From Pueraria montana var. lobata (Eukaryota > Streptophyta > Magnoliopsida > Fabales > Fabaceae), in assembly GCA_026413185.1 (NCBI GenBank), contig CM048653.1, positions 74,088,153 through 74,152,152 on the forward strand: a stretch of DNA of 64,000 nt, in the 5' to 3' direction. Shown here piece by piece: positions 46,755 to 59,325 of the stretch. The notes under the pieces were generated by a model. It did no database searches and was not told where the DNA came from. It saw nothing but the letters and a program-made list of their open reading frames with translations. A program made the position numbers and the translations under genes. Positions within the stretch are counted from its first letter, which is position 1. Each line of letters opens with the position of its first letter.

Positions 46755-46954
46755 GAGAAATGCTAACAACTAATTCTCTATTACATTCTTTTGAACATAT
46801 TTTTTTATTATTGATTAAAATTTATTGAAAATCATAAATTTTTATAGGTCTCACTTGTTATTTAATAACTCTCTCTCCTAATTTTGTAGTTTTTAATAAA
46901 TTTTAACTAATTATAGAGTATGTGTTAGGAGAAATGTGTTGCTAGCACTCCTCT
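46755..46954. mobile_element. MITE, same family as 42489-42720
   Basis: Ends AGAGAAATGCTAACAACTAA and, inverted, GTGTTGCTAGCACTCCTCT. It shares internal words (TTGAAAATCA, AATTTTT-TAGGTCTCACTT, TTTTAACTAATTATAGA) with the 42489 element. Confidence 0.65.
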
Positions 46955-46967
46955 ATTATTAATATTA

Positions 46968-47242
46968 CTCTTTCCGTTCCAGCTTATATGACGTTTAAAG
47001 TTTTGGAATAGATATTAAGGAATGCAATTAATTTGTTGAATTTCCTATAAAACATTAGGTAATTTCCTAATATATCATTTATCTCTCTAATCAATTACTC
47101 ATAATACACTACTTTCACTAAGTATTGATTAAGGATAGTCATGGAAAAAGATATTTAATGCAATATTGATTTTGTAAAACGATATATATTTTGGAACAAA
47201 TTTTTTTTCTTTAAAACATCATATAATCTGGAAATGAAGGAG
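46968..47242 (-). mobile_element. Stowaway MITE (family 1, inverted copy)
   Basis: 275 bp, flanked by TA duplications (46966-46967 and 47243-47244). Ends CTCTTTCCGTTCCAGC and CTGGAAATGAAGGAG. Its reverse complement matches the element at 55634-55907 throughout, including AATTCAACAAATTAATTGCA. Confidence 0.85.
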
Positions 47243-47244
47243 TA

Positions 47245-48627
47245 AGATAAAAATGGTATAAGCTTAGATATACAGTTTCAGATATGAGAAGCCTATGTGA
47301 TAAATTGACAGATGACAATTACAACTAAATGCATGGTCATTACTAACTCTAAGTTAGGACACAAAACTCTGAAACGTAGAAGGATGAAGTTATTTGATAA
47401 AAAAAAAAAATCTGCAGTTTCATCCCGAGACTGTACAGGGAGTAATTTCAAGAGACCAGCAAAACAATTTTCTCTAGCAATGAGACAATTTATCTCCAAC
47501 TGTTTTGTGTGTTCATGAAATACTGAATTAAACAAAAGCACTATAGTTATCACTCACAGATTTTATGTCACGAGTACATGTATGGAGATCATATTGCAAC
47601 AAGTAGTGGAGCCATTGCAACTCAAGTACATGCTATGGTAGCTTGTTATCTTAGAATTGCATTTGATCTTAGAATTCAGAGCATTAAAATTTTGCACCAA
47701 AAAGAATTTTCATCATTAAGAAATTGCTATCTCCATTTGTGTATCAGCTTGAGTATTGGAGATGATAATTTGGTTTCTATGCAACCACATTGACCACAAA
47801 ATAAACTACCATATTAGCTTGATTATTGAAAAAGATAATTGTATTTGTATTGTGTTTTTGTTGCATTTACGTTGTGTCTATTTTAATTTCATAATTTTTG
47901 TCATTGATCACATAGATATAATTCATGTCCTATTGATTTTATCAAATGTTTAGTCAACTACAGGCATGTCCACATTCTGTGAGATACTCTCCAAGAATTG
48001 CATTTGAAGAAGCAAGGAATATGGTTTAGGAACAAAGGGAATAAAAGGAATTTCAATCTCCTAATGTCATTTTCAATTAAGGAATGTGCTTTTCGTAAAG
48101 AGGTGGAGTGTTTGCCCCCCACAAATTTGAACCCACACCAACATATGAATTATAATTTTGCCTTGGGTAGCTTTAACCGAGCAATAACCTTATGGACCAT
48201 GGTCCAATGTTATGGTAACTCATTCCAATTACTAAATTAACAATGATATTGATATATTTACATAGTGCATTTTTTTTATTTAATTTTTCTTCATTCCTTT
48301 CTTTCCTTGACATCACTTGATCAACTATCATATCTTTCACTCTTCTCTATTAATCTCCTCTTATCTCTCTCCCATCCTTTGTTTGCTTTTGTAGAAAATG
48401 GAAGGAAGAAAAACATGATAGCTAGTTAACAATCCTTTTCCCATTTAAAAGCGCATAAAACACGAAAAAAAAAATGAAAGTATTTATATATAGGTGTTCC
48501 ACTTGAAAATATGTTTTGTCCAATTTTGGACAGAAAAAAAGAGAGATTAAAGATTTATTTAGGTATATAAAGACAAAAATAGTTTTATTTATATCAAATC
48601 ACTTTTCATAATAATAATAATAATAAT
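47245..48627. other. Intergenic, no gene seen
   Basis: Several 65-85-codon frames occur on both strands but none has a recognisable domain or splice context. It ends in a TAA repeat at about 48609-48630. Confidence 0.45.
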
Positions 48628-48878
48628 AAAATATGTTTTTGGTTCCTATACTTTCACTCAAAATTAATTTTAGTTCCTATACTTTCAAATCGACCATTTT
48701 AGTCCTCAAACTTTGAAAAACATGTGAATTTAATCTCTCTCCTTTATCAATATTAGTGTTGTTAAGAGACTAAATTCACATGTTTTTTAAAGTTCGAGGA
48801 CCAAAATAGTCTATTTGAAAATTCATGAACTAAAATCAATTTTTAGTAAAAGTATAGGAACCAAAAATATATTTGACC

Positions 48879-48879
<1 letters not shown>
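48628..48879. mobile_element. Foldback MITE inserted in a TAA microsatellite
   Basis: AAAATATGTTTTTGGTTCCT at the left pairs with AGGAACCAAAAATATATTTG at the right; pairing extends about 50 bases. TAA repeats flank both sides, continuing as (ATA)n(TTA)n at 48880-48928. The terminal words resemble those of the MITEs at 27500 and 38002. Confidence 0.65.
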
Positions 48880-48926
<47 letters not shown>

Positions 48927-48928
48927 TT

Positions 48929-51900
48929 TACTTTTTACACATTATAAAAGAATAATTTTTTATTTTATTTTCTCTCTTATCAAATAACTTTTAAAAAAAT
49001 CGTCTCATTTTTTATTTCTTCTTTTCTTTCACTTTTTTCCCTCCATTTTTTTTTCCTAAACCAATGTACCCTAATGGGAGGATGAATATAATTTTTCTAC
49101 CAAATTACTGAGCCCTAAGTACGGGTGATACATGCACGATGCAAAGTGAAATTGGTAAATGGCCTGTCCATAGAAAGAATGTTATTATCTCCTCAATATA
49201 CAGTGTGGCCTTTTGGGTGCACCTTTTGGCCACATTAGGAGCAGAAAGGGAAAGAACATAAACAAATGAAAGCAAAAGAGGCCATCTATTATTTTCACAT
49301 AACCAAACTAAATGGCCTCATGCAAAGATTGGCCTGCCATTCTTGCCTTTAGTCACCTCACTCATTGAAAGCAGATTCGCATAAGGGAAAGAGAGAACCG
49401 TCCAAGGCATCTTCTAGATATGGAAGGCCACATAAACCTAAGTCTCATTGTTTTATTTATTTATTTAATTTATTTATTTTGCAAGTTCTGCAAAATTGCC
49501 CTCCCTTGAAAAGTATAATGATAAACACCTTTCCATTAAGGAATTCTAGTAAGCACCTTTTGTCTGGAAGAAGCCACCTCCTAGGAGTGTGGGATTCAGT
49601 TATTATTATTAACAACAAAGATATGCTATAAAGTTTTATACATTTGGCAGCTTTTTATTGTCTCAAAGTTATAGATTTTTGTCCGCCAAAAAAATTATAA
49701 AATTGCTTCTTCTTCTTCTTCTTTTTTTTTTTTTTTTTAAAATAAAGTGGAGTTGGCACAAGATAAAGCTTCGTTTGGAAATTATCTTCAAAATTAATTG
49801 CCACAATCACATTATGCCTTCTTATATCTTCCCAGATGTAACAAAAAACAATGGAAACTTATGGGACCCTAACAAAAATTCATACTTCAAGAATTGTGCG
49901 TGATATATATGACCTTTTCGACCGAGTTATTAATTATAGTTTATTTCGAGTTTTGTAAAAGTCTTCTTCCTTTGATATATTAAGAATTACTACCACTATA
50001 TTAACAAGTAATCTATTTTAGCTCTCAACTAACTATATGAAGTAGATCCTTCATGACTTCATTGTTCAAGAATTTTAATGAACCTTTTACCAAAATATGA
50101 AATATATTAGAGGAAATGACGTATATTGTTCTCCTTTTAATTAAGTATTATAAGCACTGCCTTGATTTGTGAATCAACTAAGGATGATCTACCATGACTA
50201 TGGAAGCAAACTTGGAGTCTAATTCCATAAGCTTAAGGGAATATGTGTTATGTTGAGAAGGATATGTATATGCCTTGATTAGTTATAATAAAAAAAATTA
50301 TAAACATTTACTCACTTTGTCTTCTATTTCATTTTCACTTCATTTCTTTTCTATCGCTCTTTTTTTTTTCCATCATGTCACTTAATTATCACATGTATTA
50401 TTTTTGTCTATGTACCTTTTCTCTTTTCTTCTTATTTCTCTTCAACGGGATAGAAGTTAATCACTACTCTTATACAAATGTGTGTCTATATATTAAGATT
50501 TAAAAAAAAAACTATATATTGAAATGTTAAGTATGAGAATCAACAAGCAATTTAAACCTTAATGGTAGCAAGTAAATTAAGGAACAAGAAAATATAGTTA
50601 CAACTATATTTCCATTATCTTTTTACACCTAAGAAAGTTATATCTCTGTAGTGATTAGAACTTTTGAATTAAACCCAAAGACTATTATGCAAACAAAACT
50701 CAAGCTAAAATCCCCATAACGCCAAGTGAGCATCCAAGGCAAATAGCATTGCAAAAGTAACAAAAAGAAGGCCAAAAGTTTGTGTGAGGCTGAAAATGGT
50801 GGGGGGGAAGAGATGGGATACATGGGTGTGCGTGTGTTTAAAAAGTTGCGTTTTTTGTCACCAGACAAATCTTTTACCCCTCCATCTCTTTTTCCCAGCT
50901 TTTCTAGATGCTTGCCAACCATATCTCCTCCAATTTATTACTATTTATTTTTAAAAAAATTATTTGTGTCAATTAATATTTGTTCCTAGTCTCTCTTTTC
51001 TTTTCTTTTTTTTCTTAGTCGGCTTAGAAACAACGCATTCTTCGCAACCCACACATTTTGTTTTATCCTATAACACACACACACACACACAAAAAGCAAG
51101 CACTGATATATTAATATCAAACGTCACATAGGGTAGGTCCTCCAATAACAAAAATGATGTGTAATTGGTCTCTCCCTCTCTTTATGCACAATTAAGTCTC
51201 TTTCTAAGATACATACACATTGGGTGGAGCTTTGGCTCCACATAGCTACCCTCCAATTTAGGAATTCGCTTCTTTTTATCCAATCTTCTTCCTCATATAT
51301 ATGATCACATCCTTTTAATTATTTAATTATTTAATTATTTTCTTTTGCAATGTGGAAAATCAATCTAGCTATATAGGTCAACCCACCATCCATTTCTATT
51401 GTCTCTTTCATTCTATTCATTTTCTTCTCAACGTGTATTTCCTCCTCATTTACATATCAAGGGTGGATTTCTTGTTATGATTCGGAACAAGTTTCCATCG
51501 TTGGTCATTGACCTCATAATTAATGATTTATTGTCTGCCTACACTCTCGTTTTGTAGAAGCATGTAAATATATTTTCTTAAAAACTTATGCATGTCATGA
51601 CAAAATGCATTTCTAAAAAGTTAGTTTCGAAAGAAACCAATAAAAGACGTGAGGATATAATAGTAGTTATAATGAATTTGGTTTCAAAAGAACCTTTAGA
51701 GAATCTGATTTTTCATGACACGTCATATTTTTCACATTTCTTTTGGGGGTTATATTTTATATTAAAATGTCACAATTTTTTAATATTATAAGTTTCATTT
51801 TTTTTTTATAAAACCATTTACCTAGTTTCAATTAAAAAACTACAACTTTAAATATACATATTAAAAATTTTAACAATCACTAATTTTCTTTTGGGTATAT

Positions 51901-52612
51901 TTTTTACACCAATCTTTTTTTTGGTAGATTTTAACAATCACAAATAACATGCAAATCGACTTGTTTATATTTTTATGAAAATATTTTTGAGGTTTTAATT
52001 ATCACCATAATTTTTTTTTTTGTAAAATAACGTATATAACCCATTGATTCACATTTATTAAAAAAAACTAATCTTTTTTCAATTAAAAAAAGTTACCTCC
52101 TGCAACTGTATTTAGATTATATATTTAATTACCTGGCTAGTTAATTGAGCTGGCGAAAGTATATTTATTTTGTTGTATAGATCATCAAGTCATGACATTT
52201 TTTTAGTTTCCTTTCTCGATAGAAATTGAAACCGTGCATATAGGCACTTAAAGATATTAGCAAGAGAACAGACTGCATTATACATTGATACTTTCTTATA
52301 GATTTTTTTTAAAGTATTTTAACAAAGAAAAGATACCAATATACTTCCAAAGAAAAAACCACATTCCAAGAAACTATGTATGCAATCCCACTTTCAGCCA
52401 AAGTTTGTGTGTTTTGAGGCAATTATTGATCATAAATTATGTGCACTTGTTTCTGTTCTTTCGGTTTATATGATACAAGATGAATTTGTTGTTTATATAC
52501 AGTCCAAACAAAGCAAATTGACAACTCCCATGAGGCTGACCCATATGTAACGTCTTTTGGGGGGATATTTTAAGGGCCTTGTCCAATTGGATCTTTATGT
52601 GTATCTCATAAG
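48929..52612. other. Intergenic, no gene seen
   Basis: Contains a stretch of more even composition at 49080-49480, an (AC)9 run at 51073-51090 and poly(T) tracts near 49720. The 50630-51480 part has pyrimidine-rich blocks and could be regulatory, but there is no direct evidence. Confidence 0.45.
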
Positions 52613-52614
52613 TA

Positions 52615-52939
52615 CTCCCACCGTTCCAAAATAATGGTCTTTTAAGATTGTGACACATTGATTAAAAAATATTCAATTGATACAAGTTTAGACAAAAATA
52701 TCCTTACTTTTTTAACTACTCTTGTCATAAATTATACCACTATCCACCAATAACAAAAACATCATACTATCCACTAACTTATTTTTATGATAGATGTCTC
52801 TTTCCAATGCAAGTATTAATTGATCTTCTTAATTATGTCTAGGGGTATTATTGAAAAAGATAGCTTAAAAAAGCTAAAAAGACTATTATTTTAGAAAAAA
52901 CAAAAAACTAAAAAGACTATTATTTTGGAACGGAGGGAG
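52615..52939. mobile_element. Stowaway MITE (family 2), 325 bp
   Basis: Ends CTCCCACCGTTCCAAAATAA and TTATTTTGGAACGGAGGGAG, the typical Stowaway terminus, with TA duplications at 52613-52614 and 52940-52941. Near the right end the ACTAAAAAGACTATTATTTT segment is doubled. Confidence 0.85.
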
Positions 52940-52941
52940 TA

Positions 52942-54181
52942 ACTAGTAAGGTTTGACAAGCTTGAATATCAATATCATTGTTAGGTCATGACGTGATTAT
53001 ATAACTAAGTTTTAGGTCAAATATGGCCAAGAGGTTTGCCATAAACATCACAGTTCAATGAGTTTAGGTTAGGACGTACGCGCAAAAATTAATTATGATT
53101 CAAACTTTAAGGACAGTTATAATTATTAGTTGATTTTTTTGTGTAGTGATGGACCTAATTAATTAGTGTCGTGCAAATTGGAGATTTATTATCATAACCA
53201 CCAAATTATGAACGAAGGTGGGGTCGATATTAACAATTAGGAATCAATCAAAGTGCAAAAAACACATGCATATATTTTTTTCCTAAATCGCTATCATAGG
53301 CTAGCATAGTTTTTAACTCATTAGGTGATCATTGAATATTATTTATCTTGTAAAGATAAATGCAATATTAGAAGTTATTATATAGAACTTTTATTAAGAG
53401 ATTTCATCTACGTCTAAGCTAGCACTGGGAGTCTGGGAGAGTAACAATACCTACAAAACTACTCTAATGTTTTTTTTTTTTTTTCAATTTATTTTGTGTC
53501 AACACTCTAATGCTTAAGATAGTAAATATAACTAAGAATTTTTCCTAAAAAAATATATATATAACTAAGAATTAAGATACATATCTACTAAGGAAAGTTA
53601 TTAGGCCCAATGTTACTCCAGAAAAGAAAGAAGCATTTTTATGGTCCCCTCCCTCCCTCCCTTTTTATTCACTTTTGTTTTTGTATACCAATCATCACAT
53701 AAGTAGTGTCATTATAACTACTTTTATTATTTGTTATAGTTAAACCATCATTTGGATTAGGTGTTTAATATCTAATTATTTTTTCATTTTAATTATCATC
53801 ATTAGTATTTATAAAGAGTCACTTTAGGTTTTGAAGCCCATCCAGCAATGATTTTATTCCTCAGACCATGGAGATAAATAATTTTTTTATTGAATGTATT
53901 ATCAAGATTAACAGGGTTGAAGTTTTTTTTTAATCTCATCTCTTAACCTCGGATATTTCATGCTGTAAACATGTAATTTCTAATGCTTTAGTTTATTTTG
54001 TTTTGGGAAAATTGCATTCACCTCCCTGAAGTTTGCCTAAATGAAGCAAACACACCCCTCTAATTTTTTAAAGGCACAAACCTCTCGTGTGTTAACACCG
54101 TCAACCTTCTCGTTAACTTCTATTAAAAGGAGTTAGAATATTACTGTAATTCAATTTATCTCAGTAAGGCACCCACATGTC
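52942..54181. other. Intergenic, no gene seen
   Basis: AT-rich, no exon recognised. A segment near 54008-54130 (CACCTCCCTGAAGTTTGCC) resembles subterminal words of dispersed plant MITEs but no full element could be bounded. Confidence 0.45.
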
Positions 54182-54835
54182 AGGATAGAAATAGAACAAG
54201 TAGCTCGATAGGAGTCTATGACTTGCCTATATCAGATTTAAGTTAGACTTTTTTAGAAAATAAATAAGGTCAAGATTTTTATTAAAGTCTATTTAGTTAA
54301 AAAGATCAAATTTTAGGTTATTTGAAAAGTCTTTTAGAATTAACAGGCTGACCTATTAAAAAAAATATAAATAAATATTTATTATTATTATTATTGTACT
54401 AAATTTGTTATATTGCACTAAATCTTACATTTTTTTGTCTTTTTATTTATTTATTTATTATTATTATTATTATTATTGTACTAAATTTATTAAAGATGTT
54501 GATCTACATAAATAGTCAAACTAACGCTTATAATTAACTTTATTGAAAGATAAATTTATGTCTTATTTAAAAGTCTTATTACAATATATATTTTTAAATA
54601 AGTTATCATGAATGCTATATTGAATCTTAAAAATATTTTTTTATCGTATAAACTAGTTAAATTTGATTATCATAAAGCTTAATATACATATTTTCACTTT
54701 TATCTTGAAGTAGGCTTTTAAACAAGCTTATAGGCTAGGTCATACTTTCATGTAGGCTAAGCCAGGCCTTTAAAAAAGCCTTTGATCAGACCGAGGCCTA
54801 ACAAAACCTTACTTGGCTTAGTTTGTTTCCATCCC
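54182..54835. mobile_element. Degenerate hAT-type element, relative of 3277-3958
   Basis: The left end AGGATAGAAATAG and right end TTTCCATCCCT are worn versions of the 3277-3958 ends. The interiors align in the same orientation, sharing TTGATCTACATAAA-AGTCAA and TTTTTAAATAAGTTATC. A TTA/ATT microsatellite has expanded inside (54380-54480). No target-site duplication remains. Confidence 0.6.
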
Positions 54836-55631
54836 TACTTGCATATACATTAAATAATATTTGTTGAATTCCACTTCAACAAATATTTTCTTCTTGTCAA
54901 TGACTGTCAGCTTGGTTCCTTTTTTCTGTTACTGCTGCAAAAGATCATTTGCCTTTGACTTAATTTGCATCTTCTACATTAGTTTCCTTTAGGTTTGCAT
55001 CAATAGCCCATTTTGGACAGCATGTCTTCTGTGGAGGTCTAGCTGCAGCTTTTGGCCAGCGATTTAGCTCTTATTTTCACTTCTATATCAAGGCTGAATG
55101 GATGTGGTGGAAATCACTATTAAATGGATAATTTCTCTCGGTTCTTCATCTAAGCTGCATTTTATGCTTTTATATTTTCTTCTTTTCTCACAGGTTCTCT
55201 AAATTGAAGCCTTATATGTATATGTACGTAGGTGTGCCTTGCTGTGATAACTTGAATTAACATTCTAGTTCCTTTTAATAGTGTTGACATAATTTCTACT
55301 TTTGTTTTTATTTGTATGTAGCTAATTGTAATACAACTTATCTAATAATTAGAAGTTAAAGTTGTTTGCGGGGACGGATCTATTTACATGTTTATGCATG
55401 TATGTGTATTTATATTTTTTTTTTATCAGCAAACAAAATGTATTATAACAGGTATCAGAAATACCCAAAAAGTGTTTACAAGCCTACAACATGAAGTTAT
55501 AGTATTGACCCTCATGGTGGTTTGACACTATTTAATATGAGAAGCATTTAATGTGCATGATCATATTAAATAACCACTACCAGGTATTCCAAACTCCAAC
55601 ACTAATTCCTTCTATAATAGGTAATTACAAG
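54836..55631. other. Intergenic, no gene seen
   Basis: A stretch of ordinary base composition at 54890-55200 (e.g. TGTGGAGGTCTAGCTGCAGC) was checked for exons; none could be supported. Confidence 0.45.
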
Positions 55632-55633
55632 TA

Positions 55634-55907
55634 CTACCTCCGTTCCAAATTATATGACGTTTTAGAGAAAAAAATTTGTTCTAAAATAGATGTCGTTTTA
55701 CAAAACCAATGCTGCATTAAATATCTTTTTCCAGGACTACCCTTAATTAATACTTAGTGGGAATAGTGTACTATGAGTAATTAATTAGAGAGATAAAGGG
55801 TATATTAGGAAGTTACTTAATATTTTCTAGGAAATTCAACAAATTAATTGCATTCCTTAATACTTGTGCCAAAACCTTAAACGTCATATAATTTGGAACG
55901 GAGGTAG
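55634..55907 (+). mobile_element. Stowaway MITE (family 1)
   Basis: 274 bp with ends CTACCTCCGTTCCAAATTAT and ATAATTTGGAACGGAGGTAG and TA on both sides (55632-55633, 55908-55909). Same family as 46968-47242, opposite orientation. Confidence 0.85.
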
Positions 55908-55909
55908 TA

Positions 55910-58569
55910 TTCACCAATCCACCAAAATCCACCAATCAAATAAGTTCCACCAACAATTAAACTCCACATCCACTGTATGTGTATTTATGTAGCATTTTAG
56001 CGATTCATTATCAAACCCAACGTTTGAGAATTGAAACACACCAAAAGAGAATTAATCTTCTATAAATATTAGATTGGACAAAATTAGAACACTTTAACAA
56101 AATATAAGGCAATGTAATTACAATATCAAACTAGCTATTGAAGACTACATAATGATACATAAATTGACTGCATGACAATACCACATGTTAGGACAAAGGA
56201 CTATTAAAGGACCCTAAATAGTTTTTATTTAAAAAACAAATAAAATAAGTTTTACAAGTGATAAGACTAAGCACACTCTGTAAAAAGAAAGATGAAGTTA
56301 CGTCTTAAATCGGACGAAAGATAAAACACAATGTTTTAATAAAAAAAAATGAAAATATTTGCTTGCATAGTCCGATGGTTTTTACAAGATCAGAGGCGCA
56401 TTTACCGTCTTATAAGTATGAAAGCATATCAAAGAAGCCTTGAAGAAAAGTCAGCAAGGATAACTCACCTACTTCGTCAAAATACGCATTATTTGCGATT
56501 AACAGAGTATAACAATGTACTTGTTTGTGTAAAAGCAACCATATTCTCTATGGCACGACAATAATATGAGAAAAGATAGATAAGCAAAATGCGCTTTATC
56601 TTATCAAAGTGACAAGTTGTTAAAAAACATTAAATACAATATTTAATGCTCTAACATTCATGTCTCTCTAAAGAAAGATGAAAGACGATACAAGGCCTAA
56701 CGTACCTCTAACGATTATCTTGAAGACTACTTATAAATACCATAGTACTAGAGAACACTTAGAGAATTGGTTGTTGAAATTATTCCTTTGTTTAAAACGC
56801 TTTCTTCTTTGTCTAAAATGAAAAATCTCTAAGTAAAAAGGACTAGCTCTTAAACTTGTACATTCGTCTTTATAAGATGAAGTAGTTAGTGAGTCTTACC
56901 CTTAATCTTTTTCTAAGTGAAAAGGTTGAAGCCTAAAAGGACTTTATGTACAAATAATACTTGGTTTGTTGCTTAGAGAAACAAGTCAAAGAATACTCAT
57001 TGTTGAAGTCGAAAGAGGCTTGGTACAAACAATACTTGTAATAGTATTTCTGTTAGTGGAATACTTAATGATATAGTCAAAGACTGGACATAGTCTCGGG
57101 TTAGAGACAAACTAGTATAAATCTATGTGTTTTATTCTCTTACCTTTTCTCTAACATTTTGTGTTTTAAGATTAATTTTCATACTAGATTTGGTTAATAA
57201 GCCTTAATTCGTTTTGTTATTAACAAGGAGATAAAATAGTGTTTTTCTATAGTCCTTCTTACATTGTCTGTTTGATAAGATTATGTAAGATTTTGGAAAG
57301 TTTTGTGAAATTCGCTTAAAACAACATTCGATCCTCTTCTCGTGTTTTTGTGTGTTCTACACCATATCATAAATAAACCATCACTAAAACTAAATCAACC
57401 TTTTATATCATGTGGATATTTGTTTATAGACTAACAACAACTCATTACCATGTTGAACCATTGAAATGACACCAACATCATAACAAAATAAATATTTCAT
57501 TTTCTAAACACTAATAGACCATAATTGTGTATTTATAACAGTAGAGAGAAAGTGAGAGAGGAGAGAAAAATTTAAAACTTGAATTGAAGGAAAAGTAAAA
57601 AGTAATAAAAATTTGATTTTTCACTTTTATAAGTTAATTTTTTTCCTTTCACTTTTTTTTTTATAAAAAAATACATTATTATTTAAATTTCTTTCCTCTC
57701 TATTTTGTTTCTTCTAAACCAAATATATACCATAAAAAGACACTCACGGACGACCTTGGGTGGAAACCTAACATTGTCCTAAGGTGTCAACACAAGAAAC
57801 ACAATACCATAGCAAACCATAATGATGTCTTGCTATGGAATGATAGCAATAGCATGACAACATATATTATTGAACAACAATAGTACGTTGGCTAATTAAA
57901 CAGCAATTATTCTGGACCGTTATCATGAGATTTTCTCAATCTCATTGCAAATTTTAGATAATCAATTAGATTTCTTAATATCTCAAAAGGAATCCGAATA
58001 ACTACTCTATCCCCATAAAAATAATACTCATCCTCTTTTCTTACTTGTTAGGGATATATTACTTTATTTTAATACGGTATCAATTACCATGCAGTATAAA
58101 GGGATTTCACCTAGCAAGTATAATGATTCTATTCTAGTTACCCATACACACTTGTTAACCCCTTCATTGATTGAATTCCAATATTACGAGTGAAAAACAC
58201 AAGGGAAGGAACTCTGTGATCGTCATCGCAAATCCCACCTTGGGACATTTACATTTGAAACATATAATATTAAAATGTATGTGTTTTATTTAACTTTATA
58301 TCTAAACATAAAATATATATAATGTTATATTTCGTTTTATTTTAACCTATTTATCAAATACTATTATAAAGTTAGTTAGTTATCCTGATTCCAAGTTCAA
58401 AGAATTGACCAAATCAAAATATCATATAATATTAGTATAAGTTAAAATTGACACGCTGCAATGCAGTGGGCACTAGAAAGGTTTCGAAGAGTAGAGACAT
58501 CTATGCACTATGGAGTATGAATTAAAAAAATAAAAATTAATTAATTAAATAAATAAAGGAAAATTATCT
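55910..58569. other. Intergenic with a possible solo LTR
   Basis: Between about 56190 and 57370 the sequence has LTR-like traits: a TATA-like TTATAAATACC at 56730, a long AT-balanced leader, GGACATAGTCTCGGGTTAGA near 57090 and a right part with AACAACATTCGATCCTC. Copia-type (Sirevirus-like) LTRs have similar layouts (inference). No second LTR, primer site or gag/pol frame is present. The rest is AT-rich without genes. Confidence 0.35.
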
Positions 58570-58775
58570 GATGCTCACGCGCTACATCTGAGAATGGGGG
58601 AAAAGGAGTGAGGTGAAAGCAACATTACCAACCGGAGGGAAAATTACTGTGCAGACAACATAGACAACATAATAAACTAAAAAAAGTTAAAAATTAAAGT
58701 AGAAACAGTGATAGAGAGAGAGAGAGCACTCCATCCCAGAAAACACAAGTAACAAAGAGTGTTTTTTTCCCACAG

Positions 58776-59035
58776 AAAACATAAGCAACAAAGAATCACA
58801 TTCATGGCTTCCTCCACCCTTCACTTCAACAACTATTTGGAGCTTAATAAGCCACGGATCCAGAAAGAAAAGGACAAGCTTTAAGGGTGTTTGTTCAAGT
58901 TTGTGTGTGTTTTTTTTAAAACAAGCACCAAAGACATGGCTCTCTTCCTTCACTGCAACTGTTTGGAGCATAATAAGCCACAGATCCACAAAGAAAAAGA
59001 CAAGCTTTATAGGTGCTCAAGTTTTCATCTTTGGA
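58776..59035 (+). repeat. ~132-bp tandem duplication inside the GRAS copy 2 leader
   Basis: The order AAAACA-AAGCA-CAAAG, ATGGCT, GGAGC-TAATAAGCCAC, GATCCA-AAAGAAAA and GACAAGCTTTA occurs from 58776 and again from 58918; the ATGs are 132 bases apart. Copy 1 has only one such segment. Confidence 0.8.
58804..58884 (+). CDS. Upstream ORF 1 in the leader of GRAS copy 2 (26 codons)
   Basis: ATG at 58804, TAA at 58882. The peptide begins MASSTLHFNN, continues with LELNKPRIQ and ends KEKDKL. It corresponds to the uORF at 29503-29589 and to its own tandem copy at 58936. Frame conservation across three copies is suggestive; translation is unproven. Confidence 0.4.
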   Translation: MASSTLHFNNYLELNKPRIQKEKDKL

Positions 59036-59142
59036 ACCGTGTATGTGAGTTAGTAGTGTCCCTCACCAATTTTGAATATCCCACCAAAATTCTGAGCCTT
59101 CTTGCAGTCCAAAATTTCACCTTTCTAAACTTTAGCATCTGA
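58936..59142 (+). CDS. Upstream ORF 2 in the leader of GRAS copy 2, stop lost (68 codons)
   Basis: Tandem copy of the uORF at 58804: begins MALFLHCN, continues LEHNKPQIH and KEKDKL. The TAA stop has become TAT, so the frame runs on for 44 more codons to a stop at 59140. An in-frame ATG upstream at 58891 could extend it. It ends 183 bases before the GRAS start. Confidence 0.35.
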   Translation: MALFLHCNCLEHNKPQIHKEKDKLYRCSSFHLWNRVCELVVSLTNFEYPTKILSLLAVQNFTFLNFSI

Positions 59143-59325
59143 GTTTTGCTTCCTTTTTCCAAGCCTTGTTGTTTGTTTCTGGTTTTTGTGAGCCAACCCC
59201 ATTTGTTCAAATTCCTTCGTTCAAACTGGTTTTGAACAAAGGTGCGAACTTTTGAAGAAACTGGAGTCTTTTTTGGGTGGTTGGTTCTGTGGGCACTGGG
59301 CACCCTTGTTGGTTAACTTTCTTAG

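Larger units (their letters stand above)
58570..59325 (+). promoter_or_regulatory. Duplicated promoter-leader region of GRAS copy 2
   Basis: Homologous to 29235-29944, with the shared GTAGAAACAGTGA plus GA run at 58699-58726. It differs by an internal ~132-bp tandem duplication (about 58776-59035) that doubles the uORF segment. The Stowaway-like MITE, palindrome and microsatellite found upstream of copy 1 are missing, so distal control may differ. Confidence 0.5.
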
